From contig JAFAEZ010000191.1 of the NCBI GenBank assembly GCA_023423775.1, positions 1-46,335 on the forward strand: DNA of 46,335 nucleotides. Direction: 5' to 3'. The stretch comes from Pseudomonadota bacterium (lineage in GTDB: Bacteria > Pseudomonadota > Alphaproteobacteria > Sphingomonadales > Sphingomonadaceae). Below, in pieces: positions 14,723-26,125 of this stretch (position 1 is its first letter; each line of letters opens with the position of its first letter). The translations under genes and the position numbers were made by a program. Under the pieces are notes generated by a model. The model did no database searches and was not told the DNA's origin. It was given only the letters and a program-made list of their open reading frames with translations.

Positions 14723-15823
14723 CTAGACGTTGAAGCGGAACAGCATCACGTCGCCGTCCTTGGTAACATAGTCCTTGCCCTCGGAGCGGAGCTTGCCGGC
14801 GTCGCGGGCGCCGCTTTCGCCGCCGTGCGTGACATAATCGTCGAACGCGATCGTCTCGGCGCGGATGAAGCCGCGCTCGAAGTCGGAATGGATCACGCCC
14901 GCGGCCTGGGGGGCCTTCGATCCCTTCTCGACCGTCCAGGCACGCGCTTCCTTGGGGCCGACGGTGAAGAAGGTGATGAGGTCAAGCAGTTCGTAGCCGG
15001 CCCGGATGATGCGGCTGAGGCCGGTTTCCTCAAGGCCGAGATCCTTCAGAAATTCGACGCGCTCCTCGGTCGGCATGGTCGCGATCTCGGCCTCGATCGC
15101 GGCGGAGATGATCACCGCCTTGGCGCCCTCGGCCGCGGCCTTCTCGAACACGCGCGCGCTGTGGGCGTTGCCGGTGGCGGCGTCGCCCTCGTCGACGTTG
15201 CAGACGTAGAGGATCGGCTTGCTGGTCAAGAGCTGGGCCTGCGCGAGCGCGCGGCTTTCCTCCTCGTCGGCGGGCTCGGTGAGGCGGGCGGGCTTGGAGT
15301 CGCGCAGCAATTCGAGCGCCTTGCCGAGCACGCTCGCCTGGACCTTGGCTTCCTTGTCGCCCTGCTGCGCCTTCTTGGCGAGGTTGGGGACGCGCTTTTC
15401 GAGGCTCTCAAGATCGGCGAGCATCAATTCGGTCTCGACCGTCTCGGCGTCGGCGATCGGATCGACGCGGCCCTCGACATGGGTGACGTCGCCTTCCTCG
15501 AAGCAGCGCAGCACGTGGACGATGGCGTCGACCTCGCGGATGTTGGCGAGGAACTGGTTGCCGAGCCCTTCGCCCTTGGAGGCGCCGCGCACCAGGCCGG
15601 CAATGTCGACGAATTCGAGCTGGGTCTCGATGATGTTGGCCGACTTGGCAGTCTCGGCGAGCTTGTGCAGGCGCGGATCAGGGACGGCGACGCGGCCGAC
15701 ATTGGGCTCGATCGTGCAGAAGGGATAATTGGCCGCCTGCGCCGCCGCGGTCTCGGTCAGCGCGTTGAACAGGGTGGACTTGCCGACGTTAGGAAGGCCG
15801 ACGATACCGCAACGAAAACCCAT
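14723..15823 (-). CDS. ychF: Redox-regulated ribosome-binding ATPase YchF (OBG family)
   Basis: A 366-residue P-loop NTPase that binds ribosomes and prefers ATP to GTP. The G1 motif GLPNVGKSTLFNAL is near residue 8; FVDIAGLVRGASKGEGLGNQFL carries G3 and the following switch region. A coiled-coil insertion and the C-terminal TGS domain (LITFFTVGPKEARAWTV, then AGVIHSDFERGFIRAE) complete the family architecture. The start has AAGGAG 6 nt upstream. Length matches the standard YchF. Confidence 0.97.
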   Translation of the reverse strand: MGFRCGIVGLPNVGKSTLFNALTETAAAQAANYPFCTIEPNVGRVAVPDPRLHKLAETAKSANIIETQLEFVDIAGLVRGASKGEGLGNQFLANIREVDAIVHVLRCFEEGDVTHVEGRVDPIADAETVETELMLADLESLEKRVPNLAKKAQQGDKEAKVQASVLGKALELLRDSKPARLTEPADEEESRALAQAQLLTSKPILYVCNVDEGDAATGNAHSARVFEKAAAEGAKAVIISAAIEAEIATMPTEERVEFLKDLGLEETGLSRIIRAGYELLDLITFFTVGPKEARAWTVEKGSKAPQAAGVIHSDFERGFIRAETIAFDDYVTHGGESGARDAGKLRSEGKDYVTKDGDVMLFRFNV

Positions 15824-15945
15824 AATGTCTCCTTGATCCTGCGCCCGTGTCGCGAGGATGAAATCTGCCCCGCCCGTTAGCGGCTGGACCGGCGAAATGC
15901 CAGCGATGCGGTGCCCGCCGCGCGAAACTTCGCTAGCCTTGGGCC

Positions 15946-16563
15946 ATGTCGATCCGATTCGCCCTGCTCGCTTTTGCCGTCCTCCCCCTCGTGCCCGTCC
16001 AAGCGCAGGAGCCGGCCCCGGTCGCCGCGCCGCAGCCGGCCGTGGTCCGCGTCACGCTCGAGACGGAGGCGGGGCCGATCGTCCTCGCGCTCGAGAAGGA
16101 GCGCGCGCCGGTCACGACCGCCAACTTCCTGCGCTATGTCGACGAGAAGAGGCTCGACGGGGTGACCTTCTATCGCGCGACGCCGATCGGCCAGGGCTAC
16201 GGCCTGATCCAGGGCGGCGTGCGCAACGACCCCAAGCGCGTGCTGCCGCCGATCGCGCACGAGCCGACCACGAAGACCGGGCTCAGCCACGTCGACGGCG
16301 CGATCTCGATGGCGCGGGCGGCGCCGGGCTCGGCCAATGCCGATTTCTTCATCACGGTGGGCGACCTCGTCTCGATGGACGCCGACCCCAAGCAGCCGGG
16401 CGACAATCAGGGTTTCGCGGTGTTCGGTCGGGTAGTGGAGGGAATGGACGTCGTCCGCCGCATTCTCGCCGCGCCGACCTCGCCGACGGAAGGCGAGGGC
16501 GCGATGAAGGGCCAGATGCTGGCGCCGCCGATCCGGATCCTCAGCGCTCGGCGGGCGGACTGA
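15946..16563 (+). CDS. Periplasmic cyclophilin-type peptidyl-prolyl isomerase
   Basis: A 205-residue protein with a signal peptide (cleaved about residue 21, VQAQ) followed by a compact cyclophilin domain. Family landmarks are VTLETEAGPIVLALEKERAP, VTTANFLRYVDEKRLDGVTF, FYRATP, GAISMARAAPGSANADFFI and GFAVFGRVVEGMDVV. It catalyses cis-trans isomerisation of Xaa-Pro bonds in exported proteins. It is transcribed divergently from ychF and convergently with the DUF1275 gene. Confidence 0.93.
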   Translation: MSIRFALLAFAVLPLVPVQAQEPAPVAAPQPAVVRVTLETEAGPIVLALEKERAPVTTANFLRYVDEKRLDGVTFYRATPIGQGYGLIQGGVRNDPKRVLPPIAHEPTTKTGLSHVDGAISMARAAPGSANADFFITVGDLVSMDADPKQPGDNQGFAVFGRVVEGMDVVRRILAAPTSPTEGEGAMKGQMLAPPIRILSARRAD

Positions 16564-16577
16564 CGGGGCTGGGGACG

Positions 16578-17228
16578 TCAGTCGTGGAGGCGCGCGCGCA
16601 TGGCGGGGCGGGCGGCGGCGAGGGCGAGGCCTGCGGCGGCGGCCGCTGCGGCCCATAAAGCGAGAAGGCCGAGCCACGCGAAGGCTGCGGCGCCCGCGGT
16701 CGCGCCGGCGGCCAAGCCGAGCCAGAGCAGGAGGTGGGGCGCCCAGCCCAAGCGTTCGCCGCCGCTGAGTGCCGAGGCGATGCCCTGACCCACGCGAACG
16801 AGCGTACCGGTCATGTAGGTGAGGCCGATGCGGACCTCGCCGTTGCGCTCGAAAATCGCATTCTCGGCGCCCATCGCCATCGCCATCGCGGCGGCCGCGG
16901 CGGCAATCCATCCCGCGGACCCGGCCAATGCGGCGGCGGCGAGCAGGAGCGTGACGAGCGTCAGTACGGCGGCGGCGCGGTGGCCGTCGAAGCGGCGCCC
17001 GACCAGCGTGCCCGCCGCTACCCCGGCGACGAAGGCTGCGATCAACCCGCCGGCGGTGAGCGCATCGGCGAGGCTCTGCGCAGCGCCGACGCCGAGCCGG
17101 GTCGAATTGCCGCTCATGAAGGAGACGAAGAAACCGCCCAGAGCGAGGAAGGCGATCGCGTCGACGAAGCCGGCAAGCGCGGAAAGGGACGCGGCGAACA
17201 AACGGGCGCGGCGTCCGTAGCGGATCAC
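16578..17228 (-). CDS. DUF1275 (YoaK-like) membrane protein
   Basis: A 216-residue integral membrane protein with about six hydrophobic spans. The N-terminal part (SALAGFVDAIAFLALGGFFVSFMSGNSTRLG) matches the characteristic start of the DUF1275/YoaK family, which also shows the MGAENAIF and TYMTGTLVRVGQGIA segments present here. The function of the family is not established; a transport role has been suggested. The gene begins one base after the stop of pth and is probably in the rplY-pth transcript. Confidence 0.88.
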   Translation of the reverse strand: MIRYGRRARLFAASLSALAGFVDAIAFLALGGFFVSFMSGNSTRLGVGAAQSLADALTAGGLIAAFVAGVAAGTLVGRRFDGHRAAAVLTLVTLLLAAAALAGSAGWIAAAAAAMAMAMGAENAIFERNGEVRIGLTYMTGTLVRVGQGIASALSGGERLGWAPHLLLWLGLAAGATAGAAAFAWLGLLALWAAAAAAAGLALAAARPAMRARLHD

Positions 17229-17229
17229 G

Positions 17230-17799
17230 TCAATCCTGGAGCCGGCGGGCGACTTCGCTCATGAAGCGGGCATCGTCGCCTTTGGCGAGCCAGTCCGCCT
17301 CCGCGGCGATGGCGCCGAGCATGTCGGCGAGGTCATCGCTCTCGGCCTTGGCGTAATTGCCGAGCACGTGTTTGGTGACCCGGTCCTTGTGGCCCGGGTG
17401 GCCGATGCCGATCCGCACGCGGCGGAAGGCGTTGCCGATATGCGCCTCGGTCGAGCGCAGGCCGTTATGGCCGGCCGTGCCGCCGCCGGTCTTCACCTTG
17501 ACCTTGAACGGCGCGAGATCGAGCTCGTCGTGAAAGACCGTGAGGGCGTCGATATCCTTCTTGAAGAAGCGCATCGCCTCGCCGATCGCGCGGCCGCTGT
17601 CGTTCATGAAGGTGGCGGGCTTCAGGAGCAGGATGCGCTCCGAGCCGATCCGGCCCTGCTGGGTCCAGCCCTGGAAGGCTTTCTTGGGCGGGTCGAAATT
17701 GTGCGTGGCGGCGATGGCGTCGAGCGCCATGAAGCCGACATTGTGCCGGTGCATCGCATATTGCGCGCCCGGATTGCCGAGGCCGACCCAGATCTGCAT
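17230..17799 (-). CDS. pth: Peptidyl-tRNA hydrolase
   Basis: A 189-residue enzyme that frees tRNA from peptidyl-tRNA dropped from ribosomes. The N-terminus MQIWVGLGNPGAQYAMHRHN holds the catalytic His region (HRHNVGFMALD); LLKPATFMNDSGRAIGEAMRF, VFHDELDLAPFKVKVKTGGG with the catalytic Asp, and GHNGLRSTEAHIG follow. The ATG at 17799 gives the normal family length; an upstream in-frame TTG at 17901 would add 34 residues (MALFGWLSSLFVPRR...) not typical of Pth. It is downstream of rplY, an arrangement common in bacteria. Confidence 0.95.
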   Translation of the reverse strand: MQIWVGLGNPGAQYAMHRHNVGFMALDAIAATHNFDPPKKAFQGWTQQGRIGSERILLLKPATFMNDSGRAIGEAMRFFKKDIDALTVFHDELDLAPFKVKVKTGGGTAGHNGLRSTEAHIGNAFRRVRIGIGHPGHKDRVTKHVLGNYAKAESDDLADMLGAIAAEADWLAKGDDARFMSEVARRLQD

Positions 17800-17908
17800 G
17801 GGCTCGAAATCACCCCAGTCGCCGGCTTCCTCGCCGGTCTGGCCCAGCACCTCCACGCGCCGCGGCACGAAGAGCGAGCTGAGCCAGCCGAACAAAGCCA
17901 AAAGGCCC

Positions 17909-18571
17909 TTAGCCTTCCGAGGTTTCTTCGCCCGCGGCGTCTTCGCCCACGGTCGGGACGTCGGCGGCCGGAGCCTCGGCGCCTTCTTCCGCCTCGGCCT
18001 TCAGACCGGACGGGGCGACGATCGTCGCGATCGTGAAGTCGCGGTCGGTGATCGCAGATTCGGTGCCCTTGGGCAGCTTCACCTGCGAGATGTGCAGCGA
18101 ATCGCCGATGTCGAGGCCGGCGAGGTCGATCTCGATCTCGTCGGGGATGTCGGACGCGTCGCAGACGAGCTCGAGCTCGTGGCGGACGGTGTTGAGCACG
18201 CCGCCGCGCTTCAGGCCCTTCGAGCCCTCTTCATTGACGAAGCGGATCGGCACGGCGACGGTGACCGTCGAATGCTCGCCGATGCGCAGGAAGTCGACAT
18301 GCAGCGGACGATCGGTGACCGGGTGGAACTGCACGTCCTTCGGGAGGGTGCGGTTGGCCTTGCCGGCGACGTCGATCATCACGACCGAGTTCATGAAGTG
18401 CCCGGTGTTGAGCATCTTCATCAGAACCTTCTCCTCGACGTGGATCGAGAGGGGCTCTTCCTTGTTGCCGTAGATCACGGCGGGAACGCGGCCTTCGCGA
18501 CGCATGGCGCGGGAGGCTCCCTTGCCTGCCCGATCGCGCGTCTCGGCCGACAGCGTAAGCTGTTCGCTCAT
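17909..18571 (-). CDS. rplY: Ribosomal protein bL25 with CTC C-terminal domain
   Basis: A 220-residue long form of 50S protein L25, which binds 5S rRNA. The N-terminal L25 domain (SRAMRREGRVPAVIYG, then EKVLMKMLNTGHFMN) is followed by the CTC beta domain (VPIRFVNEEGSKGLKRGGVLN, LPKGTESAITDRDFTIATIV) and an acidic Ala-rich tail. AAGGA lies before the chosen ATG at 18571; an upstream ATG adds five residues. It heads the rplY-pth-DUF1275 group. Confidence 0.95.
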   Translation of the reverse strand: MSEQLTLSAETRDRAGKGASRAMRREGRVPAVIYGNKEEPLSIHVEEKVLMKMLNTGHFMNSVVMIDVAGKANRTLPKDVQFHPVTDRPLHVDFLRIGEHSTVTVAVPIRFVNEEGSKGLKRGGVLNTVRHELELVCDASDIPDEIEIDLAGLDIGDSLHISQVKLPKGTESAITDRDFTIATIVAPSGLKAEAEEGAEAPAADVPTVGEDAAGEETSEG

Positions 18572-18697
18572 GTGCATGTCCTTCAAAACAGATTGATATG
18601 ACTTCCGCCGCGCACGCCTCCAGGGATGACCATGAACGGGGAAGCGGGCCCTATAGGGGAGGGGGCGGACGAAGGCAAGGCGACGCCCGCCCGCGCG

Positions 18698-19603
18698 TCA
18701 CTGCACGCGCTCTGCCTTCAGGCCGCGCTGCGCCAGCATCGCCTGGACACTGTCGCGCCCGGCGAGATGGCCCGCGCCGACCGCGACCATCACCGTGCCG
18801 GGGGTGTCGAGGCGGTTCGCGATCCAGTCGGCCCACGCGACGTTGCGGCGCTGCATGAGCACGGCGCGCAGTTCGGGCGAGAAAGCGGTCTCGGCGTCGA
18901 ACGTGGCGGCGATCGCATCGGTGTCGCCCGAGGCCCAGGCCTTGAGCATCGCCTGGAATTGCGCGCGCGCGCCGGCCGGATCCTCGATCGCTCCGACCAG
19001 GAAGGCGCGCTGCGCTTCTTCCGAGAGAGAATCGAAGAAGCCGAATTGCTGCTCGACCGTCTCCAGGCCGCTGATTTTCTTGGCCTGACCCTTATAGTCG
19101 ACCTCGATGCTCTTCTCGACGCCGGCCTCGGCGGCAAAACCCATGTTGCGGAACGAGGCCGCGGTCAGCATCAGCGCCGCCGCCCAGGTCTCCATCCGGT
19201 CGAGCGCCTTGGCTGGGACGCCGGTCGACTTGATCAGGCTGGCGAGCGCCGGCTTCTTCTCGTCCGGCACGCGCTCGATCAGCGGCGGCAGGCCGTCGGA
19301 AAGGCCCATCTCGCGCATCACCTTCGCGGTGGCGGCGAGGTCGGTGCCCATCTGCGTCTCGAGCACGAGCTCGTCGCTCTCGGCGATCGCCTCGGCGAGC
19401 TTGGGCGTGCGCCACTGCAGGTCCTTGGGCAGGATGTGGATCGTGCCGAACAGATAGATCGTCGTGTCGTGATCGGCGACCTTCCACAAGGCGGGCTTGG
19501 GAGCGGCCGCGGCGGTGGCGGCTTGTTGCGGCGTCGCGCAGGCGGCGACCGACAGGCCCCCCAGAGCCGCCAGGAATTTCGAGACTCTCTTCAACGCGAA
19601 CAT
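18698..19603 (-). CDS. TraB/GumN-family lipoprotein
   Basis: A 301-residue exported protein of the TraB/GumN (GumN-like, Tiki-related) family. The lipobox-like VAAC places the lipidated Cys at residue 22. The domain begins LWKVADHDTTIYLFGTIHIL with the GTIH motif and ends with a second conserved motif, MVAVGAGHLAGRDSVQAML, which carries the GAGHL signature. Members may be metal-dependent proteases by analogy with Tiki, but bacterial function is not proven. GGGAG lies 5 nt before the chosen ATG. Confidence 0.9.
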   Translation of the reverse strand: MFALKRVSKFLAALGGLSVAACATPQQAATAAAAPKPALWKVADHDTTIYLFGTIHILPKDLQWRTPKLAEAIAESDELVLETQMGTDLAATAKVMREMGLSDGLPPLIERVPDEKKPALASLIKSTGVPAKALDRMETWAAALMLTAASFRNMGFAAEAGVEKSIEVDYKGQAKKISGLETVEQQFGFFDSLSEEAQRAFLVGAIEDPAGARAQFQAMLKAWASGDTDAIAATFDAETAFSPELRAVLMQRRNVAWADWIANRLDTPGTVMVAVGAGHLAGRDSVQAMLAQRGLKAERVQ

Positions 19604-19675
19604 GGCCACTCCCATAAATGCCGATCCTTGTGCCCGTCCCGGCTTAACACCGGCTTGCTTGACCGTCTTTCACCC

Positions 19676-20593
19676 ATGCGCCAAAGCGACGCCACCTCAT
19701 CCAGCCGTTGCGAAGGTATCCTCTTGGGCTCCCAACCGCTCAGTTTCCAGAAGCTGATCCTGACCCTCCACGATTATTGGAGCGCTCAGGGCTGCGTCAT
19801 CCTCCAGCCCTATGACATGGAGATGGGGGCCGGAACCTTCCACCCCGCCACCACCTTGCGATCATTGGGGCCCAATCCGTGGAAGGCGGCCTATGTCCAG
19901 CCGAGCCGCCGCCCGACCGACGGCCGCTACGGCGAGAATCCGAACCGGCTCGGGGCCTATTACCAATATCAGGTGATCCTGAAGCCGAGCCCGCCCGACC
20001 TGCAGCAGCTCTATCTGGGCAGCCTGGCGGCGATCGGCATCGATTTCACCAAGCACGACATCCGCTTCGTCGAGGACGATTGGGAGAGCCCGACGCTCGG
20101 CGCCTGGGGCCTCGGCTGGGAGGTCTGGTGCGACGGCATGGAGGTGACGCAATTCACTTACTTCCAGCAGGTCGGCGGCTTCGACTGCAAGCCGGTGGCG
20201 GGCGAGCTCACCTACGGGCTCGAGCGGCTCGCGATGTACATCCAGGGCAAGGACAGCGTGTTCGACCTCGCTTTCAACGACGAGGGCGTCACCTATGGCG
20301 ACATCTTCCAGGAGAATGAGCGCGAGTTCAGCGCCTACAATTTCGAGGTCGCGAACACCGAGACATTGTTCCGCTGGTTCCGCGAGGCGGCCGACGAATG
20401 CCGCGCCTGCGTCGACCGCCAGCTGCCGCTGCCAGCCTACGACCAGGCGATCAAGGCGAGCCATATCTTCAACACCCTGCAGGCGCGCGGCGTGATCTCG
20501 GTCGCGGAGCGCCAGGCCTATATCGGCCGCGTCCGCGATCTCACCAAGGCGGTCGCCGCGGCCTGGATGGAAAAGAACGGATGGGAAGCGTGA
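19676..20593 (+). CDS. glyQ: Glycine-tRNA ligase alpha subunit
   Basis: A 305-residue class II synthetase subunit of the bacterial alpha2beta2 glycyl-tRNA synthetase; it carries the adenylation site that joins glycine to ATP. Motifs are unmistakable: FQKLILTLHDYW, GCVILQPYDMEMGAGTFHPA, AAYVQPSRRPTDGRYGENPN, DDWESPTLGAWGLGWEVW and TYGLERLAMYIQG. The start is uncertain: the ATG given here lacks a ribosome binding site, whereas a TTG at 19724 has GAAGG 7 nt upstream and begins right before the conserved region (289 residues). It precedes glyS, with a palindromic repeat in between. Confidence 0.96.
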   Translation: MRQSDATSSSRCEGILLGSQPLSFQKLILTLHDYWSAQGCVILQPYDMEMGAGTFHPATTLRSLGPNPWKAAYVQPSRRPTDGRYGENPNRLGAYYQYQVILKPSPPDLQQLYLGSLAAIGIDFTKHDIRFVEDDWESPTLGAWGLGWEVWCDGMEVTQFTYFQQVGGFDCKPVAGELTYGLERLAMYIQGKDSVFDLAFNDEGVTYGDIFQENEREFSAYNFEVANTETLFRWFREAADECRACVDRQLPLPAYDQAIKASHIFNTLQARGVISVAERQAYIGRVRDLTKAVAAAWMEKNGWEA

Positions 20594-20606
20594 TGGGTGG
20601 AAGGAA

Positions 20607-20703
20607 GACCCTCATCCCAGCCTTCTCCCGCAAGCGGGAGAAGGGGCCCGACCCGCGCACTTCATCCCCTCTCCCGCGCGCGGGAGAGGGTAGGGTGAGG
20701 GTC
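20607..20703. repeat. Composite REP-like palindromic element between glyQ and glyS
   Basis: Two strong hairpins lie in tandem: CCTTCTCCCGC (20621-20631) pairs with GCGGGAGAAGG (20634-20644), and 20667-20690 is a 24-base perfect palindrome centred on GCGCGC. Outer inverted segments GACCCTCATCC (20607-20617) and GGGTGAGGGTC (20693-20703) enclose both. The design matches dispersed REP/BIME-type elements of alphaproteobacteria and resembles the hairpins near 42.2 kb in this window. Confidence 0.8.
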
Positions 20704-20746
20704 TTTCTCACTTCGTTTCCCTCTTCTCCTACCGTGTGCGTGACCC

Positions 20747-22981
20747 ATGGCTGATTTCCTGCTCGAACTCCTTTCCGAGGAAATCCCGGCCCGGATGCAG
20801 GCCAAGGCGCAGGCCGATCTGGCGCGGCTGTTCGCCGAGCAGCTGGGCGCCGCCGGGCTCGCGGCCGCGGCGATCGAGACCTATGCGACGCCGCGCCGGC
20901 TGGCGCTGATCGCACGCGCTCTGCCGACCGAGACGGCGGCGGTGAGCGAGGAGCTGAAGGGCCCGCGCACCAGCGCGCCGCCGCAGGCGCTCGAAGGCTT
21001 TTTGCGCAAAACCGGTCTGTCGCAGGACCAGCTCAGCGAGCGCGACGGCGTGTGGTTCGCGACGCTCGACAAGCCGGGCCGCAGCACCGCCTCGGTGATC
21101 GCGGACGCCGTTCCGGCGATTATCCGCAACTTCCCCTGGCCCAAGTCGATGCGTTGGGGCGCCGCATCGGCTTCGACCGAGGCGTTGCGCTGGGTGCGGC
21201 CGCTGCAGGGCATCGTCGCCTTGCTCGGCGAGGAGATCGTCGAGTTCGAAATTGCCGGCATCAAGTCGGGAGCGGCCACGGTCGGCCACCGCTTCCACCA
21301 TCCCGGCATCATCACGATCGGCTCGGCCAATGATTATGCCGAGAAACTGCGCGCCTGCCACGTGATCGTCGACCCGACCGAGCGGCAGCGCATCATCGGC
21401 GACGGCGCGCGCGCCGCGGCGGCAGGGGCCGGGCTGAGCCTGGTCGAGGACGAGGGGCTGGTCGCCGAGAATGCCGGCCTCACCGAATGGCCCGTGCCGC
21501 TGCTCGGATCGTTCGATCCCGCCTTCCTCGAAGTGCCGCGCGAGGTGATCCAGCTCACCATGCGCACCAACCAGAAATATTTCGCCTGCACCCGGCCCGA
21601 TGGCTCGCTCGCGCCGAACTTCGTCTGCACGGCGAACATCGAGGCGTCGGACGGCGGCCAGGCGATCGTCGCCGGCAACGAGAAGGTGCTGGCGGCGCGC
21701 CTCAGCGACGCCAAATTCTTCTGGGAGCACGACCTTGCCGTCCCGCTCGAGGAGCAGGCCAAGAAGCTTGGCGAGATCGTCTTCCACGAGAAGCTCGGCA
21801 CCGTCGCCGACAAGGTGGAGCGGGTGGCGAAGCTCGCGCAGTGGCTCGTCCGGGAACGGCTGATCAAGGGCGCTGACCAGGCCGAGGTCGAGATGGCGGC
21901 GAAGCTCGCCAAAGCCGACCTTGTCAGCCAGAGCGTCGGAGAATTCCCCGAGCTGCAGGGAACGCTCGGCTCGTACCTGGCGCGCGCCCAGGGCAAGCCC
22001 GAAGCGGTGGTGAACGCGATCCGCGATCACTACAAGCCGGCCGGGCAGGGGGACGACGTGCCCGCCGACAAGGTAACGGCCGCGGTCAATATCGCCGACC
22101 GGCTCGACACCCTCGTGGCCTTCTTCGCGATCGGCGAGAAACCGACCGGGTCGCGCGATCCGTTTGCGCTGCGCCGGGCCGCGCTCGGCTTCCTGCAGAT
22201 CCTCACCAAGACGGGACTGCGCATTCCGCTGTCGGACGTGCTGGTCCAGGCCGCCGTCCTCAACATCGTCTCGCGCATGGGCGCTCTCTCGTCCGTAAGC
22301 TTCCCGAACCTGCTCGACGAGGATGACGACGACCACGAGATCACGGCCGAGGTCGGGTCCTTCACCTACCGCCACGGCGACCGCGTCGCGGTGCGCTGGG
22401 ACGCGTCGCTGACCCCGAAGATGGAGCGGGCCAAGATCATCGACGAGGTAACCGACGTCGAGGAAGCCGTGCTCGATTTCTTCGCCGACCGCTTGAAGGT
22501 GCAGCAGCGCGAGGCGGGCGTCCGCCACGATTTGATCGACGCCGTCTTCGCGCTTGGCGGCGAGGACGACCTCGTCCGCCTGCTTGCCCGCGTTAAGGCG
22601 CTGCAGGAGTTCGTCGAAACGTCCGAGGGGGCTGACCTGCTGGCCGGCTACAAGCGCGCCGCGAACATCCTGAAGCGCGAGAAGTGGGAGGGCAGCCAGG
22701 CCCGCAACCACAAGGCGTCCTACGCTCAGGAGTTCGAAGAGGCCGAGCTGGTCGAAGCGCTCGATTCCGCCGAGCCGCGCGCCCGTGCTTCGGTTGAGGC
22801 CGAGGATTTCGAGGCGGCGATGGGCGCACTCGCGACCCTGCGCGGGCCGGTGGACGCCTTCTTCGACAAGGTCACTGTCAACGACGCGGACCCGGCCAAG
22901 CGCGAGGCGCGGCTCGCTTTGCGCGCGCGGGTCCGCGACGCGGTCCATGCGGTGGCGGATTTCTCGCGGATCGAGGGCTAA
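20747..22981 (+). CDS. glyS: Glycine-tRNA ligase beta subunit
   Basis: A 744-residue subunit that recognises tRNA-Gly and partners GlyQ. It begins with the standard MADFLLELLSEEIPARMQ and includes TPRRLALIARAL, KSMRWGA, the TMRTNQKYFACTRPDGSLAPN segment, DAKFFWEHDLAVPLEE, LAKADLVSQSVGEFPELQG and the C-terminal GPVDAFFDKVTVNDADPAKR region. Length is in the usual range, slightly long for the family because of an insertion around residues 510-560 (LLDEDDDDHEITAEVGSF). It probably shares a transcript with glyQ despite the intervening repeat. Confidence 0.96.
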   Translation: MADFLLELLSEEIPARMQAKAQADLARLFAEQLGAAGLAAAAIETYATPRRLALIARALPTETAAVSEELKGPRTSAPPQALEGFLRKTGLSQDQLSERDGVWFATLDKPGRSTASVIADAVPAIIRNFPWPKSMRWGAASASTEALRWVRPLQGIVALLGEEIVEFEIAGIKSGAATVGHRFHHPGIITIGSANDYAEKLRACHVIVDPTERQRIIGDGARAAAAGAGLSLVEDEGLVAENAGLTEWPVPLLGSFDPAFLEVPREVIQLTMRTNQKYFACTRPDGSLAPNFVCTANIEASDGGQAIVAGNEKVLAARLSDAKFFWEHDLAVPLEEQAKKLGEIVFHEKLGTVADKVERVAKLAQWLVRERLIKGADQAEVEMAAKLAKADLVSQSVGEFPELQGTLGSYLARAQGKPEAVVNAIRDHYKPAGQGDDVPADKVTAAVNIADRLDTLVAFFAIGEKPTGSRDPFALRRAALGFLQILTKTGLRIPLSDVLVQAAVLNIVSRMGALSSVSFPNLLDEDDDDHEITAEVGSFTYRHGDRVAVRWDASLTPKMERAKIIDEVTDVEEAVLDFFADRLKVQQREAGVRHDLIDAVFALGGEDDLVRLLARVKALQEFVETSEGADLLAGYKRAANILKREKWEGSQARNHKASYAQEFEEAELVEALDSAEPRARASVEAEDFEAAMGALATLRGPVDAFFDKVTVNDADPAKREARLALRARVRDAVHAVADFSRIEG

Positions 22982-22989
22982 GGCTTGGG

Positions 22990-23015
22990 CGGCCCGCAAC
23001 GAATGCGGCGGGCCG
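22990..23015 (+). terminator. Hairpin after glyS, possible terminator
   Basis: An 8-bp perfect stem, CGGCCCGC with GCGGGCCG, encloses a 10-nt loop. No T tract follows, so termination efficiency is doubtful; it may instead slow exonucleases. It lies 8 bp after the glyS stop and upstream of ppdK. Confidence 0.4.
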
Positions 23016-23061
23016 GTCGTTGCCTCAGCTTTCCTGACTTTCGCGCTTCTGGGGGCGTAAA

Positions 23062-25725
<2,664 letters not shown>

Positions 25726-25771
25726 TCTGGACGCCGTAGCTGCGAGCAGCCAAGGGTTGTGGCCGGCGCGG

Positions 25772-25806
25772 CTGGATGCCGCCTCGCTGCGCTCCTCGCA
25801 ATGACG
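25772..25806. repeat. Dispersed alphaproteobacterial intergenic repeat
   Basis: The stretch from CTGGATGCCGCCTCGCTGCG to CTCCTCGCAATGACG matches, from memory, a very common intergenic sequence of alphaproteobacterial genomes (reverse complement CGTCATTGCGAGGAGCGCAG). Internal GCGAGG and CCTCGC segments can pair. It lies between the convergent ppdK and a small membrane-protein gene. Confidence 0.6.
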
Positions 25807-25819
25807 ACTTAAGGGATGA

Positions 25820-26062
25820 TCAGAGCGGGCCGCGGTCCCGGTCGGCGACCGGGTTGCGGGCGGCGGCGTGGCGGAGCGAGTCCATCTCCGATGCCTCGCG
25901 CCGCAACCGTGCATTCTCCGCTTCGAGCGCCTCGCAGCGCGCGGCCTCGGTGCGGTAGCGCCGCTTCCACTTGGAGCCGGCGAACAAAAACATGCCGAGC
26001 ACGAGGCCGAGCACGAAGAACAGGAACACGGTCAGCCACTGTTCGGGGGTCAACGCGAACAT
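25820..26062 (-). CDS. Small membrane protein with coiled coil, unknown function
   Basis: An 80-residue protein with one N-terminal membrane span (LTVFLFFVLGLVLGMFLFAG) followed by a basic stop-transfer segment (SKWKRRYRTEAARC) and a helical coiled-coil region (EALEAENARLRREASEMDSLRHA). Such a single-pass anchor with a cytoplasmic coiled coil could be an assembly or scaffold factor, but no family was recognised. It is on the same strand as the Tad genes and 63 bp downstream of tadC, so it may be in their transcript. Confidence 0.7.
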   Translation of the reverse strand: MFALTPEQWLTVFLFFVLGLVLGMFLFAGSKWKRRYRTEAARCEALEAENARLRREASEMDSLRHAAARNPVADRDRGPL

Positions 26063-26125
26063 CGCATTCTCCTTGCCGTCACAATGCTGGAATGCCGCGG
26101 GGGCGGCGGTTGTTCCGCCCCCGGC

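Noticed and set aside
20729..22999. A 756-codon minus-strand frame opposite glyS
   Set aside because: Antisense mirror of glyS with no recognisable motif. The same reasoning applies to the long frames opposite the receptor (18-1775), ppdK (22978-24564), and tadB/tadC (25868-28195 plus strand).
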